Assembly: GCF_001866665.1 (NCBI RefSeq)
Contig: NZ_MLYO01000018.1
Coordinates: forward strand, 246,752 to 310,751
Length of the DNA stretch: 64,000 nt
Origin: Streptomyces monashensis
Lineage (GTDB): Bacteria; Actinomycetota; Actinomycetes; Streptomycetales; Streptomycetaceae
Direction of reading: 5' to 3'
Under the pieces are notes generated by a model. That model saw only the letters and a program-made list of their open reading frames with translations. It searched no databases and was not told the DNA's origin. Positions 9,651 through 17,982 of this stretch are shown in pieces. How positions within the stretch are numbered: position 1 is the stretch's first letter; each line of letters begins with the position of its first letter. The translations under genes and the position numbers were made by a program.

Positions 9651-10151
9651 TTACGTGTTTGCGGGTGTACGGGTGGTCTCTTCGAGTACGGGGGCGGGGA
9701 CGCGGCACGCCGAGGAGGCGGACCGGCAGTCGCCGAACGAGTCGCGCAGGCGGGTCATCAGCCGGATGAGCTGGCCGACCTCTTCGTCGGTCCAGTCGGC
9801 GAGCCGCTCCGCGAGCAGGTGCGTGGTGCGCCGGGACAGCTCGTCGAGCTGTGCCAGCCCCGCGGGCGTCAGGCGCAGGATCCGCGAGCGCTTGTCCGCG
9901 GGGTCCGGCAGCCGTTCGATCCAGCCGCGCGCGGCGACGTGCGCGACGTGCCGGCTGGTGACCGACATGTCCACGGAGAGCAACTCCGCGAGCTTGCTCA
10001 TGCGCATGTCGCCGTGGCGCCCCAGCAGGGTCAGCACGGCAGCCGAGCCGTTCGGGCAGTCGGGCGGAAGGATCCGCCCCAGGTCCCGCTTCACGGCTCC
10101 GACGGCACTGAGCTGACGCGCCAGCTCTTCGAACTGCGCCTGCTCGGCCAT
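9651..10151 (-). CDS. MarR family transcriptional regulator
   Basis: 166 aa. The ATG at 10151 follows GGGAGG with good spacing. A winged-helix domain occupies the middle (AAVLTLLGRHGDMRMSKLAE, then SVTSRHVAHVAARGWIERL and the wing DPADKRSRILRLT), as in MarR/SlyA dimers that release DNA on binding phenolic or drug ligands. It is the first gene of a two-gene operon with the MFS transporter. The inverted repeat at 10178-10200 just upstream is the likely operator. The inducer is unknown. Confidence 0.9.
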   Translation of the reverse strand: MAEQAQFEELARQLSAVGAVKRDLGRILPPDCPNGSAAVLTLLGRHGDMRMSKLAELLSVDMSVTSRHVAHVAARGWIERLPDPADKRSRILRLTPAGLAQLDELSRRTTHLLAERLADWTDEEVGQLIRLMTRLRDSFGDCRSASSACRVPAPVLEETTRTPANT

Positions 10152-10177
10152 CACACCTCCCGTATTCGTTGCTTGGG

Positions 10178-10200
10178 GCAACCATAAAGTGATTGGTTGC
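10178..10200. promoter_or_regulatory. Candidate MarR operator
   Basis: GCAACCA (10178-10184) and TGGTTGC (10194-10200) form a perfect 7-bp inverted repeat around a 9-bp AT-rich spacer. It begins 26 bp upstream of the marR ATG. The size and position fit autoregulation by the MarR protein of the marR-MFS operon. No expression evidence is available here. Confidence 0.5.
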
Positions 10201-10366
10201 TGCAGGCAAACAAACAGGGGTCCGGAAGCGCAAAAACTTGGCAAAGACATGCATTGCAGGAGTAAATATGCAGGTGGGGGCGGGTGGCGTGCCCCCCTCT
10301 GTCCCGTTGGGACCGTCATGGACCCCACTTGGGCGGCCGGGGCCGTCTTCGCTAAGGTCTCGGGCC

Positions 10367-10573
10367 ATGGCTAACACCCAGGGCCCCGAGGGCAACTACG
10401 ACCCCGCCGGCAGCACCCAGATGTTCCGCGCGTTCGTCGACGAGGCCCCCCAGGGGCGCCAGGCGCAGACGGCCGCGGCCACCTCCTCCGGCGGTCCGCG
10501 CGTCGGCCTCATCATCGGCGTCATCGTCGCGATCGCCGTGGTGGCGGGCGTGGCCTGGCTGGCGCTGAAGTAG
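10367..10573 (+). CDS. Small single-pass membrane protein
   Basis: 68 aa. The N-terminal 45 residues are polar (starts MANTQGPEGNYDPAG) and one hydrophobic helix spans residues 48-66 (LIIGVIVAIAVVAGVAWLAL). A TAAGGT hexamer ends 8 nt before the ATG and there is no good Shine-Dalgarno, so the message may be leaderless. The frame extends upstream to 10193, but coding character starts only at 10367. It is conserved in streptomycetes as I recall it, with no assigned function. It converges on the lipoprotein gene 14 bp away. Confidence 0.75.
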   Translation: MANTQGPEGNYDPAGSTQMFRAFVDEAPQGRQAQTAAATSSGGPRVGLIIGVIVAIAVVAGVAWLALK

Positions 10574-10587
10574 CTCCTACGCCGGGA

Positions 10588-11343
10588 TCACTTCCACTGG
10601 ACGGTGACGTCCCGCGTCTCGATGTGCATGCCGAGCGGCACGCGCCAGGCGTCGACGCACACCGTCCAGGACGGCTGCACCCGCGCGCCCGGCGCGATCG
10701 GCACCGGGAGGTCGGCCGCCGAGTCGATCGTCCCCCAGTCGATGCCGAGCGCGCCGATGACGTGCGTCCCGAACGTGACCGACCCCGAACGCACCGCCGT
10801 ACCACCCGAGTTGCGGAACTCGACGGTCACCTTCTGGCACCAGCGCTGATCGGTGTCCTTCGTCGTCGGCTTGCCCCAGGAGAGCTCGGCAGGGCCGACG
10901 GTCGTGCCGGTGCCGGGAGTTGGGGTGGGGGAGGCGGCGGAGGCGGACGGCGCGGGCGACGTGGACGTGGCGCCGGACGGGCCGGCCGTGTCCGGCGCCG
11001 GTGTGCTCTGCTCCGGGCTGCCCGGGGGGCCGGGCGTACCGTGAGCGGCCGGCGCGCCGCTCGGCCGCGGCGAACCGGGCGCGGTCGTCGGCGAGTTGCC
11101 GTCGAGCGGGGTCAGCGAGACCGAGCCCGTCGGGGTGGCCGAGGCCGTACCGGCCCGGTCCGGGCCGCCCACCGCGCCTACCGCGACGTAACCGCCACCC
11201 GGGTCCCGGTCCGCGCACGCGGCGAGCAGCCCGCCCAGGACGACGACGGCCGCCGATGCTGCCGTAACGGCGCCTCGGCGGCCACGCGTCCATGTCGCAC
11301 GGGTTGTTGGAGCGGTGTCGTCCGGCCCTGTCGCGCGCAGCAT
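10588..11343 (-). CDS. Secreted lipoprotein of unknown function
   Basis: 251 aa. A twin-Arg-containing N-region (RGRRGAVTAAS) precedes a hydrophobic helix and a lipobox LGGLLAAC, so the mature protein is probably lipid-anchored at Cys42-43. A long Pro/Ser/Thr/Gly-rich spacer (about residues 50-150) leads to a compact C-terminal domain of about 100 residues with two cysteines and a beta-rich look (KVTVEFRNSGGTAVRSGSVT). That domain recalls actinobacterial cell-surface Ig-like or CBM2-like folds, but I cannot name the family. It lies 49 bp downstream of the sigma factor gene on the same strand and could be co-transcribed. Confidence 0.75.
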   Translation of the reverse strand: MLRATGPDDTAPTTRATWTRGRRGAVTAASAAVVVLGGLLAACADRDPGGGYVAVGAVGGPDRAGTASATPTGSVSLTPLDGNSPTTAPGSPRPSGAPAAHGTPGPPGSPEQSTPAPDTAGPSGATSTSPAPSASAASPTPTPGTGTTVGPAELSWGKPTTKDTDQRWCQKVTVEFRNSGGTAVRSGSVTFGTHVIGALGIDWGTIDSAADLPVPIAPGARVQPSWTVCVDAWRVPLGMHIETRDVTVQWK

Positions 11344-11392
11344 CGGGCCAGTGTCGCTGACGAACCGTCAGAAATGAACCCTCAGTAGGTTC

Positions 11393-12331
11393 TCAGTCGG
11401 AGATCAGCCCCTCCCGCAGCTGCGCCAGCGTCCGCGTCAGCAGCCGGGAGACGTGCATCTGGGAGATGCCGACCTCCTCGCCGATCTGGGACTGCGTCAT
11501 GTTGGCGAAGAAGCGGAGCATGATGATCCGGCGCTCGCGCGGCGGGAGTTTGGCCAGCAGGGGCTTGAGGGACTCGCGGTACTCCACGCCCTCCAGGGCC
11601 GTGTCCTCGTAGCCGAGGCGGTCGGCCAGCGAGCCCTCGCCGCCGTCGTCCTCGGGGGCCGGGGAGTCGAGGGAGGAGGCGGTGTAGGCGTTGCCGACCG
11701 CGAGGCCGTCGACGACGTCCTCCTCGGAGACGCCGAGCACGGCGGCCAGTTCCGTCACCGTCGGGGAGCGGTCCAGCTTCTGGGAGAGCTCGTCGCTCGC
11801 CTTGGTGAGGGCGAGGCGCAGCTCCTGGAGGCGGCGCGGGACGCGCACCGACCACGAGGTGTCCCGGAAGAACCGCTTGATCTCGCCGACCACCGTCGGC
11901 ATCGCGAAGGTCGGGAACTCCACGCCCCGTTCGCAGTCGAAACGGTCGATCGCCTTGATCAGGCCGATGGTGCCGACCTGGACGATGTCCTCCATCGGCT
12001 CGTTGCGGGAGCGGAAGCGCGCGGCCGCGTAGCGGACCAGCGGCAGGTTCAGCTCGATCAGGGTGTCCCGGACGTAGGCCCGCTCGGGGCTGTCCTCGCC
12101 GAGGGCGGCGAGCCGCAGGAACAGCGAGCGGGACAGGGTGCGGGTGTCGATGTCCCCGGTGGCCGGCAGGACCGGGACGGGCGCGGCCTCCTGGGCAGGC
12201 GGGGACGGCACGGCGTCGAGGGCCGTGACGGCCTCGATTCCGTCGAGGACGTCGAGAGCGTCGAGCTCCTTGGGCGCTGCCTCGCTCGTCGCGGGCGTCA
12301 GCACCTTCGAGCTGCCCTGGTCTGCGGACAT
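11393..12331 (-). CDS. sigN: SigB/SigF-type RNA polymerase sigma factor
   Basis: 312 aa. A variable, acidic, Pro/Ala-rich N-terminus of about 75 residues precedes regions 2, 3 and 4 of a group 3 (SigB/F/G) sigma-70 factor: [20 protein letters not shown] and [20 protein letters not shown] in region 2, then [14 protein letters not shown] and [17 protein letters not shown] in the region 4 helix-turn-helix. The ATG at 12331 has a strong AGGGGG ribosome site. It is paired with a second, similar factor. By position relative to tadA and upp, this corresponds to the S. coelicolor sigN of the sigN-sigF pair; that symbol is inferred from remembered synteny. No anti-sigma gene is adjacent. Confidence 0.85.
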   Translation of the reverse strand: MSADQGSSKVLTPATSEAAPKELDALDVLDGIEAVTALDAVPSPPAQEAAPVPVLPATGDIDTRTLSRSLFLRLAALGEDSPERAYVRDTLIELNLPLVRYAAARFRSRNEPMEDIVQVGTIGLIKAIDRFDCERGVEFPTFAMPTVVGEIKRFFRDTSWSVRVPRRLQELRLALTKASDELSQKLDRSPTVTELAAVLGVSEEDVVDGLAVGNAYTASSLDSPAPEDDGGEGSLADRLGYEDTALEGVEYRESLKPLLAKLPPRERRIIMLRFFANMTQSQIGEEVGISQMHVSRLLTRTLAQLREGLISD

Positions 12332-12720
12332 GCCACCCCCTTTGGGTCGCGGGACGGTCGGGGCGGCGCCGCCTTTCGGGCAACGCAGCCTTCACCTGAA
12401 TACCGGAGCTGAGGGCCCGGCAAACGCGTCTCCCGCAGAATGTCACATGTCGGCAACACGCTGTAGTGACATGTCGACATGCGAGATCCGAATCGACCCT
12501 GGAGAGAAGGGGCCTGACGGTATTTCGGGCCCCAACTGCCGGCATCGGCCCAGGTGAGCGATTCGCCCGCGACGGTTACCGCTCGCTCGGGTATGCGATG
12601 CAGAACCGCTTGAGGCGTGCTTCCGTGCGCCCGCTATGCATCGACCGAACGCCCCCCGCGCTTCGGCCCGTACCGATTCTTATCGCGCCCTTAAGCGCGG
12701 GCCTCTAAAGCGCGGAGACC
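12332..12720. promoter_or_regulatory. Intergenic region between the two sigma genes
   Basis: 389 bp without a gene. It contains two copies of CACATGTCG/GACATGTCG (near 12444 and 12468) and a 12-bp perfect palindrome CATGTCGACATG at 12470-12481. TGTCAC (12441-12446) and GTGACA (12466-12471) form an outer inverted repeat. These may be regulator-binding sites for the minus-strand sigma gene ending its leader at 12332. I see no confident -35/-10 pair. Confidence 0.4.
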
Positions 12721-13575
12721 TTAGGCGTCGATGCGATTCGCGGAGCGCAGCCGCTGGAAGCTGCGGGCGAGGAGCCGCGAGACGTGCATCTGGGAGACGC
12801 CCAGCTCCGCGCTGATCTGGGACTGGGTGAGGTTGCTGTAGTAGCGCAGGAGGAGGATGCGCTGCTCGCGCTCGGGGAGTTGGACGAGCAGGTGCCGGAC
12901 CAGGTCGCGGTGTTCCACGCCGTCGAGGGCCGGGTCCTCGTAGCCGATCCGGTCCAGCAGGCCGGGCAGTCCGTCGCCCTCCTGCGCGGCCTCCAGGGAG
13001 GTCGCGTGGTACGACCGTCCCGCCTCGATGCAGCTCAGCACCTCGTCCTCGCTGATCCGCAGCCGCTCGGCGATCTCGGCGGTGGACGGGGAGCGGCCGA
13101 AGAGCGTGGTGAGGTCCTCGGTCGCGCTGTTGACCTGCACCCACAGCTCGTGCAGCCGGCGCGGTACGTGGACCGTGCGGACGTTGTCCCGGAAGTACCG
13201 CTTGATCTCGCCGACGACGGTCGGCATCGCGAAGGTCGGGAACTGCACGCCCCGGTCCGGGTCGAAGCGGTCGATGGCGTTGATCAGGCCGATGGTGCCG
13301 ACCTGGACGACGTCCTCCATCGGCTCGTTGCGGGAGCGAAAGCGCGCGGCCGCGTAGCGCACGAGCGGGAGGTTCGCCTCGATCAGCGCTCCGCGCACCC
13401 GGTTGTGCTCCGGCGTGCCCGCGGTGAGCTGCTTCAGTTCGGCGAAGAGCACCTGGGTGAGGGCTCGGGTGTCGGCGCTGCGCCGCTTCTCGGGGGGGAC
13501 GGGCACGGGATCGGGCGCCGGATCGGGCGCGGGGGGTGCCTCCTCCTCCTGGGGTGGCGCAGTACTGGCCGGCAC
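12721..13575 (-). CDS. sigF: Sporulation-type sigma factor of the SigB/SigF family
   Basis: 284 aa using the GTG at 13575, which has AAGAGG about 11 nt upstream. A TTG at 13602 would add nine residues but lacks a ribosome site. The N-terminal 45 residues are Pro/Glu-rich. Then come the conserved [20 protein letters not shown] and [17 protein letters not shown] (region 2), [15 protein letters not shown] (region 3), and [20 protein letters not shown] with a [12 protein letters not shown] helix (region 4). The N-terminus (VPASTAP) and body match S. coelicolor SigF, a late-sporulation factor, as I remember it. About 390 bp separate it from the second factor. Confidence 0.85.
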   Translation of the reverse strand: MPASTAPPQEEEAPPAPDPAPDPVPVPPEKRRSADTRALTQVLFAELKQLTAGTPEHNRVRGALIEANLPLVRYAAARFRSRNEPMEDVVQVGTIGLINAIDRFDPDRGVQFPTFAMPTVVGEIKRYFRDNVRTVHVPRRLHELWVQVNSATEDLTTLFGRSPSTAEIAERLRISEDEVLSCIEAGRSYHATSLEAAQEGDGLPGLLDRIGYEDPALDGVEHRDLVRHLLVQLPEREQRILLLRYYSNLTQSQISAELGVSQMHVSRLLARSFQRLRSANRIDA

Positions 13576-13713
13576 GGTCAACGCCACCTCTTCGTCGCTC
13601 AATCATCGGTCAAAAGCGGTCATAGCATCACAAGACATGTGCACTGTGTGCAAGCACCGCATAACGCCGTGTTGTGTTCAAATTTCGACAAGTTGGGGCG
13701 TGCGACGCACGAA

Positions 13714-13740
13714 AGCCCCCCGCCGTTGTGGCGGAGGGCT
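13714..13740 (-). terminator. Hairpin downstream of Dabb gene
   Basis: AGCCCCCCGCC (13714-13724) and GGCGGAGGGCT (13730-13740) form an 11-bp stem with one mismatch and a 5-nt loop, starting 15 bp past the Dabb stop. No T-run follows, which is normal for streptomycete terminators. Confidence 0.65.
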
Positions 13741-13755
13741 CGGGGGGAGCGGGGG

Positions 13756-14049
13756 TCAGAACGCGTAGTCGGCGATCACCCACGTGGCGAACTCGCGCCA
13801 CGCGGCGACGCCCGCCTGATGGGCCGGGTGTTCCAGGTAGCGCTGGAGGGCAGCGGTGTCCTCGACGGCCGAGTTGATCGCGAAGTCGTAGGCGACGGGC
13901 CGGTCGCTGATGTTCCAGGCGCACTCCCAGAACCGCAGCTCCTCGATCTGGTCGCCGAGTGCCCTGAAGGCCTCCACGCCGGCGACGACCCGCGGATCGT
14001 CGCGTTCGACGCCCTCGTTGAGCTTGAAGAGGACCAGGTGCCGGATCAT
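13756..14049 (-). CDS. Dabb (stress-responsive A/B barrel) family protein
   Basis: 97 aa, the normal length of a single dimeric alpha/beta-barrel domain. It opens with the family signature MIRHLVLFKL and carries a late H-P-x-H region (YLEHPAHQAGVAAWREF). Members are ferredoxin-like dimers with varied roles, and the substrate here is unknown. The start lies 10 bp after the stop of the 57-aa membrane peptide, so the two are probably co-transcribed from the tRNA-Ser side. Confidence 0.85.
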   Translation of the reverse strand: MIRHLVLFKLNEGVERDDPRVVAGVEAFRALGDQIEELRFWECAWNISDRPVAYDFAINSAVEDTAALQRYLEHPAHQAGVAAWREFATWVIADYAF

Positions 14050-14059
14050 GCGATGTACC

Positions 14060-14233
14060 TCAGCTCTTTCCGCCGTTGGCGAGCCACGTCATGAAGTCGC
14101 CCACGGACTTGGCGGCGTCCGATATGCCCTCGAAGACTATCTGGACGTAGTGCGCCGCCTTGGGCGGGTCAGTGATGATCACGTACAGCGCGAAGACCAC
14201 GAGCGCGTACACGGCGATCTTCTTGGCGTTCAC
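14060..14233 (-). CDS. 57-aa membrane peptide
   Basis: A short frame read from GTG at 14233 (alternative GTG at 14239) with GGGGAGG just upstream, ending TGA at 14060-14062. It begins MNAKKIAVYALVVFALYVII, giving one hydrophobic helix (residues about 6-21), followed by a soluble amphipathic tail (VQIVFEGISDAAKSVGDF, then MTWLANGGKS). The stop is 10 bp before the Dabb start, so translation may be coupled. Good ribosome site, coding-like composition and operon spacing support a real gene. Function unknown. Confidence 0.75.
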   Translation of the reverse strand: MNAKKIAVYALVVFALYVIITDPPKAAHYVQIVFEGISDAAKSVGDFMTWLANGGKS

Positions 14234-14400
14234 CGCCACCGCGGCCTCCCCTGTGCCTGTCCCTGTGGGCCCCTGTTGCCGGCCGCGAGTGTAACCTTCA
14301 CGCCCCTTTCGGGGACCAACGGCCCGCCGCGGGCTGTCCTTTGCCGGCCCGCGCGAGCGGAGCGCACGTGCCGGTTCCGCGGGACGGGCGCCGTACGACG

Positions 14401-14432
14401 AGAAGGGCCCCGTCGTGAGACGGGGCCCTTCT
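14401..14432 (-). terminator. Terminator of tRNA-Ser(CGA)
   Basis: A perfect 14-bp stem (AGAAGGGCCCCGTC with GACGGGGCCCTTCT) and a GTGA loop lie 6 bp beyond the tRNA 3' end. The palindrome can act in both directions. Confidence 0.85.
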
Positions 14433-14438
14433 GCGAAG

Positions 14439-14523
14439 CGGTAGCGGAGGGATTTGAACCCTCGGTGACTTGCGCCACACTCGCTTTCGAGGCGAGCTCC
14501 TTCGGCCGCTCGGACACGCTACC
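14439..14523 (-). tRNA. tRNA-Ser(CGA)
   Basis: An 85-nt class II tRNA with acceptor GGTAGCG/CGCTACC and discriminator G. The anticodon stem is CTCGC/GCGAG with loop CTCGAAA, giving anticodon CGA (codon UCG), and there is a long variable arm. CCA is not encoded. A strong hairpin terminator follows. Confidence 0.95.
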
Positions 14524-14568
14524 GAGGGAGACCCTACAGCACGGCGGGGTGTGGTTCGAAATCGGTAT

Positions 14569-15000
14569 TCAGCGGTCCCGGAAAAACTCCGTGAGCAGCT
14601 GGGCGCACTCCGTCGCGAGGACGCCCTCGATCACCTCGGGCCGGTGGTTGAGCCGCCGGTCGCGGACCACGTCCCAGAGCGAGCCCGCAGCGCCCGCCTT
14701 GTCGTCCCGGGCGCCGTAGACGACCCGGTCGACGCGGGACTGGACGAGCGCGCCGGCGCACATCGTGCACGGCTCCAGCGTGACCACGAGCGTGCAGCCG
14801 GTCAGCCGCCACTCCCCGAGCCTTCCCGCGGCCTGCCGGATCGCGAGGACCTCCGCGTGGGCCGTGGGATCACCCGTGGCCTCGCGCTCGTTGTGCCCGG
14901 CGCCGAGCACCGTCCTGCCGTCCGGGGACAGCACGACGGCGCCGACGGGGACGTCGCCGGCCAGGACGGCCCGCCCGGCCTCGTCCAGGGCGAGCCGCAT
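14569..15000 (-). CDS. tadA: tRNA-specific adenosine deaminase
   Basis: 143 aa from the ATG at 15000. The frame is open further upstream without a good start, so a few extra N-terminal residues are possible. The zinc-dependent deaminase motifs are complete: HAE at residues 48-50 (catalytic Glu50) and PCTMC at 77-81. TadA converts A34 to inosine in tRNA-Arg(ACG) in the cytoplasm. The gene follows the tRNA adenosine deaminase-associated protein gene with a 65-bp gap on the same strand, the standard actinobacterial pair. tRNA-Ser(CGA) is immediately downstream. Confidence 0.92.
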   Translation of the reverse strand: MRLALDEAGRAVLAGDVPVGAVVLSPDGRTVLGAGHNEREATGDPTAHAEVLAIRQAAGRLGEWRLTGCTLVVTLEPCTMCAGALVQSRVDRVVYGARDDKAGAAGSLWDVVRDRRLNHRPEVIEGVLATECAQLLTEFFRDR

Positions 15001-15065
15001 CGCGGCCCGCCAGCGGTCGCGTACCGGGTCCGGTGCGGCGGCCCGGCTCCCGGCGTTCCCGGTGG

Positions 15066-15602
15066 TCAGCGGACGGTCTCCAGGACCTCCGCGGCGCCCA
15101 GGGCCTCGGCGATCGAGCCCAGCGCGTCCTCGGCGTCCAGGATGCGCAGTGCCTTCTCGCTGATGCCCAGGTCGTCGAGGATCCGGCTGTCGCCCACCGG
15201 GCTGTGCGGGACGGCGTCGGCGCCGGCGTCGCCGACGGCGTCGTCGGCATCCTCCGACTCGCCGTCCTCGGTGCCGTCGAGGTCCAGGGAGTCCAGGTCG
15301 GGGCCGTCGTCCGAGCCGGGCTCCCGGCCGAGCAGTTCGTCGGTGAGCAGCAGCTCGCCGTACGCGCTGCGCTGGGCGGCGGCGGCGTCCGAGACGTAGA
15401 TGCGAGGGTCGTCCTCGCCGTCGATGCGGACGACGCCGAACCAGGCGTCCTCCTGCTCGATCAGGACGAGCACCGTGTCGTCGTCGGGAGAGGCTTCCCG
15501 GGCCAGGTCGGCCAGATCCGACAGGGTCTCCACATCGTCGAGCTCTGTGTCGCTCGCTTCCCACCCGTCTTCGGTGCGCGCGAGCAGTGCGGCGAAGTAC
15601 AC
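15066..15602 (-). CDS. tRNA adenosine deaminase-associated protein
   Basis: 178 aa from GTG 15602, which has GGGAGAG 7 nt upstream; the ATG seven codons earlier has none. The N-terminal half has the family core ([40 protein letters not shown]). The middle is a strongly acidic low-complexity stretch of Asp/Ser/Glu (about residues 110-145), and a short helical C-terminus ends at LETVR. The family is conserved next to tadA in actinobacteria and named only from that context. No catalytic residues are evident. Confidence 0.85.
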   Translation of the reverse strand: MYFAALLARTEDGWEASDTELDDVETLSDLADLAREASPDDDTVLVLIEQEDAWFGVVRIDGEDDPRIYVSDAAAAQRSAYGELLLTDELLGREPGSDDGPDLDSLDLDGTEDGESEDADDAVGDAGADAVPHSPVGDSRILDDLGISEKALRILDAEDALGSIAEALGAAEVLETVR

Positions 15603-15927
15603 CGTGACTCTCCCACTGGTCATAGGTGTGCCGGTTGGGGGTCCCCCCGGCGGAGGTACGTGGGTGGAGAGAGCTGGGCTCCGAGCCCCACCCACTCGGA
15701 ATCGTGGCAGAAACAAGACGTTCAGGGGACGTCTTCGGCTCCCTGTGTCTCGCAGCCGCCTTGCGGATCGTACGCGGCTTTTCCCAGCGCTCACGCACGC
15801 CCACCGCGCAAACACCGCCGTGGACATGGATCTTCCTCACCGAGAACTTTCTCACCGGGCCCCGCTCCGGACGCTTACTCCCCGCGGGCGGTTCCACCCT
15901 GTGCGGGTACGGCGGACCACGGACGGC
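15603..15927. other. 325-bp intergenic region
   Basis: No gene is supported here. AAGACGT (15715-15721) and ACGTCTT (15729-15735) form a short hairpin that could terminate the upstream minus-strand small gene. The rest presumably holds the promoter of the minus-strand gene starting at 15602, but I cannot place it. Confidence 0.5.
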
Positions 15928-16170
15928 CTACCAGCGGAACGTCCGCATGCGCTGCGCGTGGCGCAGCCGGGCGGCCTTGGTGCGCCGGGGCTGGACCCGG
16001 GCGCGCAGCTCGCGGGCCTCGGCGAGATCGCGCAGGAACTCGGCGCGTCGGCGGCGCCGTTCGGCATCGGTCCCGGGGACGCCGGCTCCGCGTGTCGGGG
16101 GCTCGCCGGTGTCCGAGGTGTCCCCGGGCGCGTCCTCGGGAAGGCCAGGCAGGTCAGGCAGGTCAGGCAC
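15928..16170 (-). CDS. Small Arg-rich basic protein
   Basis: 80 aa from GTG 16170, preceded by a weak GGGGTGG. The N-terminal 35 residues are Pro/Asp/Gly-rich. The C-terminal half is a highly basic helix ([20 protein letters not shown], then [14 protein letters not shown]) ending MRTFRW. I recognise this C-terminus from conserved, unnamed Streptomyces proteins, which supports the call, but the exact start is uncertain. It is divergent from upp, 96 bp away. A nucleic-acid-binding role is plausible from charge only. Confidence 0.6.
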   Translation of the reverse strand: MPDLPDLPGLPEDAPGDTSDTGEPPTRGAGVPGTDAERRRRRAEFLRDLAEARELRARVQPRRTKAARLRHAQRMRTFRW

Positions 16171-16253
16171 GTCGCACCACCCCGGTTCCGTCCCTCCCAC
16201 TTTCCCCCGTACGGCCCCCTCGGCGCCAGGGTCGGAGGGCGTTCGGGCGCGGG

Positions 16254-16259
16254 TACCGT
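16254..16259 (+). promoter_or_regulatory. Candidate -10 of upp (leaderless)
   Basis: TACCGT is followed by exactly 7 nt and then the ATG at 16267, the geometry of a leaderless transcript. The same spacing recurs at purD, purF, dnaX and the 46003 gene. No clear -35 is visible. Confidence 0.4.
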
Positions 16260-16266
16260 TAGGGGC

Positions 16267-16902
16267 ATGCGTCTCCACGTCGTCGACCACCCCCTGGTCG
16301 CCCACAAGCTCACCACACTGCGCGACCAGCGCACCGACTCCGCGACCTTCCGCCGGCTGGCCGATGAACTGGTCACCCTGCTGGCCTACGAGGCCACGCG
16401 GGACGTGCGCACCGAGGCCGTGGACATCGAGACCCCGGTCACGCGGACCACCGGCGTCAAGCTCGCCCGCCCGCGCCCGCTGGTCGTGCCGATCCTGCGC
16501 GCCGGTCTCGGCATGCTGGACGGCATGGTCCGGCTGCTGCCGACCGCCGAGGTGGGCTTCCTGGGCATGATCCGCAACGAGGAGACCCTCCAGGCCTCCA
16601 CGTACGCCTCGCGCATGCCGGAGGACCTCTCGGGCCGCCAGGTGTACGTCCTGGACCCGATGCTGGCCACGGGCGGCACGCTCGTCGCGGCGATCCAGGA
16701 GCTGATCAGGCGCGGTGCGGACGACGTGACCGCCGTGGTGCTGCTCGCCGCGCCCGAGGGCGTCGAGGTGATGGAGCGCGAGCTGGCGGGCACGCCGGTG
16801 ACGGTCGTGACGGCGGCGGTGGACGAGCACCTCAACGAGCACGGCTACATCGTGCCGGGGCTGGGCGACGCGGGAGACCGGCTGTACGGCGCGGCGGAGT
16901 AG
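16267..16902 (+). CDS. upp: Uracil phosphoribosyltransferase
   Basis: 211 aa, the usual length. It converts uracil plus PRPP to UMP in pyrimidine salvage. The PRPP-binding loop DPMLATGGT is present at about residues 129-137, and the uracil-binding C-terminal [13 protein letters not shown] is intact. The start is the ATG at 16267, probably leaderless. The gene stands alone and converges with a LytR_C-domain gene, with a hairpin between them. Confidence 0.96.
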   Translation: MRLHVVDHPLVAHKLTTLRDQRTDSATFRRLADELVTLLAYEATRDVRTEAVDIETPVTRTTGVKLARPRPLVVPILRAGLGMLDGMVRLLPTAEVGFLGMIRNEETLQASTYASRMPEDLSGRQVYVLDPMLATGGTLVAAIQELIRRGADDVTAVVLLAAPEGVEVMERELAGTPVTVVTAAVDEHLNEHGYIVPGLGDAGDRLYGAAE

Positions 16903-16930
16903 TTCCGCCCGCGTGGTCCTTCGGCCCTCC

Positions 16931-16949
16931 GGGGTGCCTTCAGCACCCC
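16931..16949 (+). terminator. Hairpin after upp
   Basis: GGGGTGC and GCACCCC pair around a 5-nt loop 28 bp after the upp stop. It overlaps the last codons of the convergent minus-strand gene, so it may serve both directions. Confidence 0.6.
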
Positions 16950-17587
16950 TTCTTGGGCGTCGTCGCCGACTGCGGCGACGACAGGGCCGTCAACGCCTGC
17001 TGGGCGTCCGCGGGCTTCGCCAGTGCCGTGAAGCCGTCGCCCAGGATGAGGTCCAGGTCGGCGCCCTTGCGGCCGGCGTCGGTGCGGCTCTCGGCGCCGG
17101 CCAGTTCGGTGGCCAGCACCGGCAGTGAGGTGTTCCGGGCGGCGGCGGGGCCGAGCAGTACCCCGGTGCCCTTGACCTTCTTGTCGTAGTCCTTGCTCGC
17201 GTTGCCCACGTCGCCGATCCTGAAGCCGCGCTTCTTGAGTTCGTCGGCGGTGGACTTGGCGAGCCCGCTGCGGGCGGTGGCGTTGTAGACGTTCACGGTG
17301 ATCTGGCCCGGCTCGGGCAGGGCCTTCAGGTGTGCGGCCGGCGTGGCCGTGGCGGCGGCCCCGGGCCGGCAGCCGGTCTTCGCGCCGGTCGCCGCGTTCT
17401 TCTTGGTGCCGCCGGAGAAGACGTCGATGAGCTGCAGGGTGCCCCAGGCGATCAGGCCGAGCGCGCAGGCGGACGCGACCACGGCGGCCACGAGCCGGGC
17501 GCGGCGGCGCGGCGGACGCATCCGGGGGTATTTGTCCCCCGTGATCCGGTACTGGCCGCCCATGCCAGGGGGAGTCAGCATGCTCAT
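16940..17587 (-). CDS. Membrane-anchored LytR_C-domain protein
   Basis: 215 aa. A basic N-terminal stretch (residues about 21-31) precedes a single membrane helix (about 32-54), giving an extracellular C-terminus. The LytR C-terminal-type domain covers about residues 90-190 (ITVNVYNATARSGLAKSTAD, then LKKRGFRIGDVGNAS), with its usual V-x-N-x-T/S start and an A-x-x-L.KRGF helix. The catalytic LytR-CpsA-Psr phosphotransferase domain is absent. Such stand-alone proteins may assist wall glycopolymer attachment. An in-frame ATG at 17581 is an alternative start. Confidence 0.85.
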   Translation of the reverse strand: MSMLTPPGMGGQYRITGDKYPRMRPPRRRARLVAAVVASACALGLIAWGTLQLIDVFSGGTKKNAATGAKTGCRPGAAATATPAAHLKALPEPGQITVNVYNATARSGLAKSTADELKKRGFRIGDVGNASKDYDKKVKGTGVLLGPAAARNTSLPVLATELAGAESRTDAGRKGADLDLILGDGFTALAKPADAQQALTALSSPQSATTPKKGC

Positions 17588-17685
17588 GGGCGCAGCGTAG
17601 TGCGCCTGAGCGGCGATGCCTATTAGATGATCAGTCGATCCCGCTCAGCGGAACCCGAAAGGGCCAACGGCCGCGCCGGGCCGGG

Positions 17686-17982
17686 TCAGTCGAGTTCGAG
17701 CACGCGCGCGTGGAGCACCTGGCGCTGCTGGAGGGCGGCGCGGACCGCGCGGTGCAGGCCGTCCTCCAGATAGAGGTCGCCCTGCCACTTCACGACGTGC
17801 GCGAAGAGGTCGCCGTAGAACGTCGAGTCCTCCGCCAGCAGGGTCTCCAGATCGAGCTGCTGCTTGGTGGTCACGAGCTGATCGAGGCGGACCGGGCGCG
17901 GCGCGACGTCCGCCCACTGCCGGGTGCTTTCCCGGCCGTGGTCGGGGTACGGCCGGCCGTTTCCGATGCGCTTGAAGATCAC
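17686..17982 (-). CDS. Conserved small actinobacterial protein (VapB-antitoxin-like in some annotations)
   Basis: 98 aa, starting MIFKRIGNGRPYPDHGREST. The middle (RPVRLDQLVTTKQQLDLETL) and C-terminus (YLEDGLHRAVRAALQQRQVL) form a compact alpha/beta sequence that is highly conserved in streptomycetes. I recall it being labelled a VapB-family antitoxin, but no toxin gene is adjacent and no ribbon-helix-helix or AbrB motif is obvious. I therefore treat that name as weak. It could instead be a small ParB-like or nucleic-acid-binding protein. Confidence 0.75.
   Translation of the reverse strand: MIFKRIGNGRPYPDHGRESTRQWADVAPRPVRLDQLVTTKQQLDLETLLAEDSTFYGDLFAHVVKWQGDLYLEDGLHRAVRAALQQRQVLHARVLELD

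Noticed and set aside
7052..9769. 905-codon plus-strand open frame opposite the MFS gene
   Set aside because: Composition is that of a shadow frame; the minus strand encodes a clear transporter with ribosome site.
12589..12594. GGGTAT as a SigB-type -10 element between the sigma genes
   Set aside because: It is on the plus strand, away from both genes, and no GNNT -35 is found at the required 14-16 bp spacing.
17686..17982. A complete VapBC system
   Set aside because: No PIN toxin gene is adjacent and the protein lacks a clear antitoxin DNA-binding motif.
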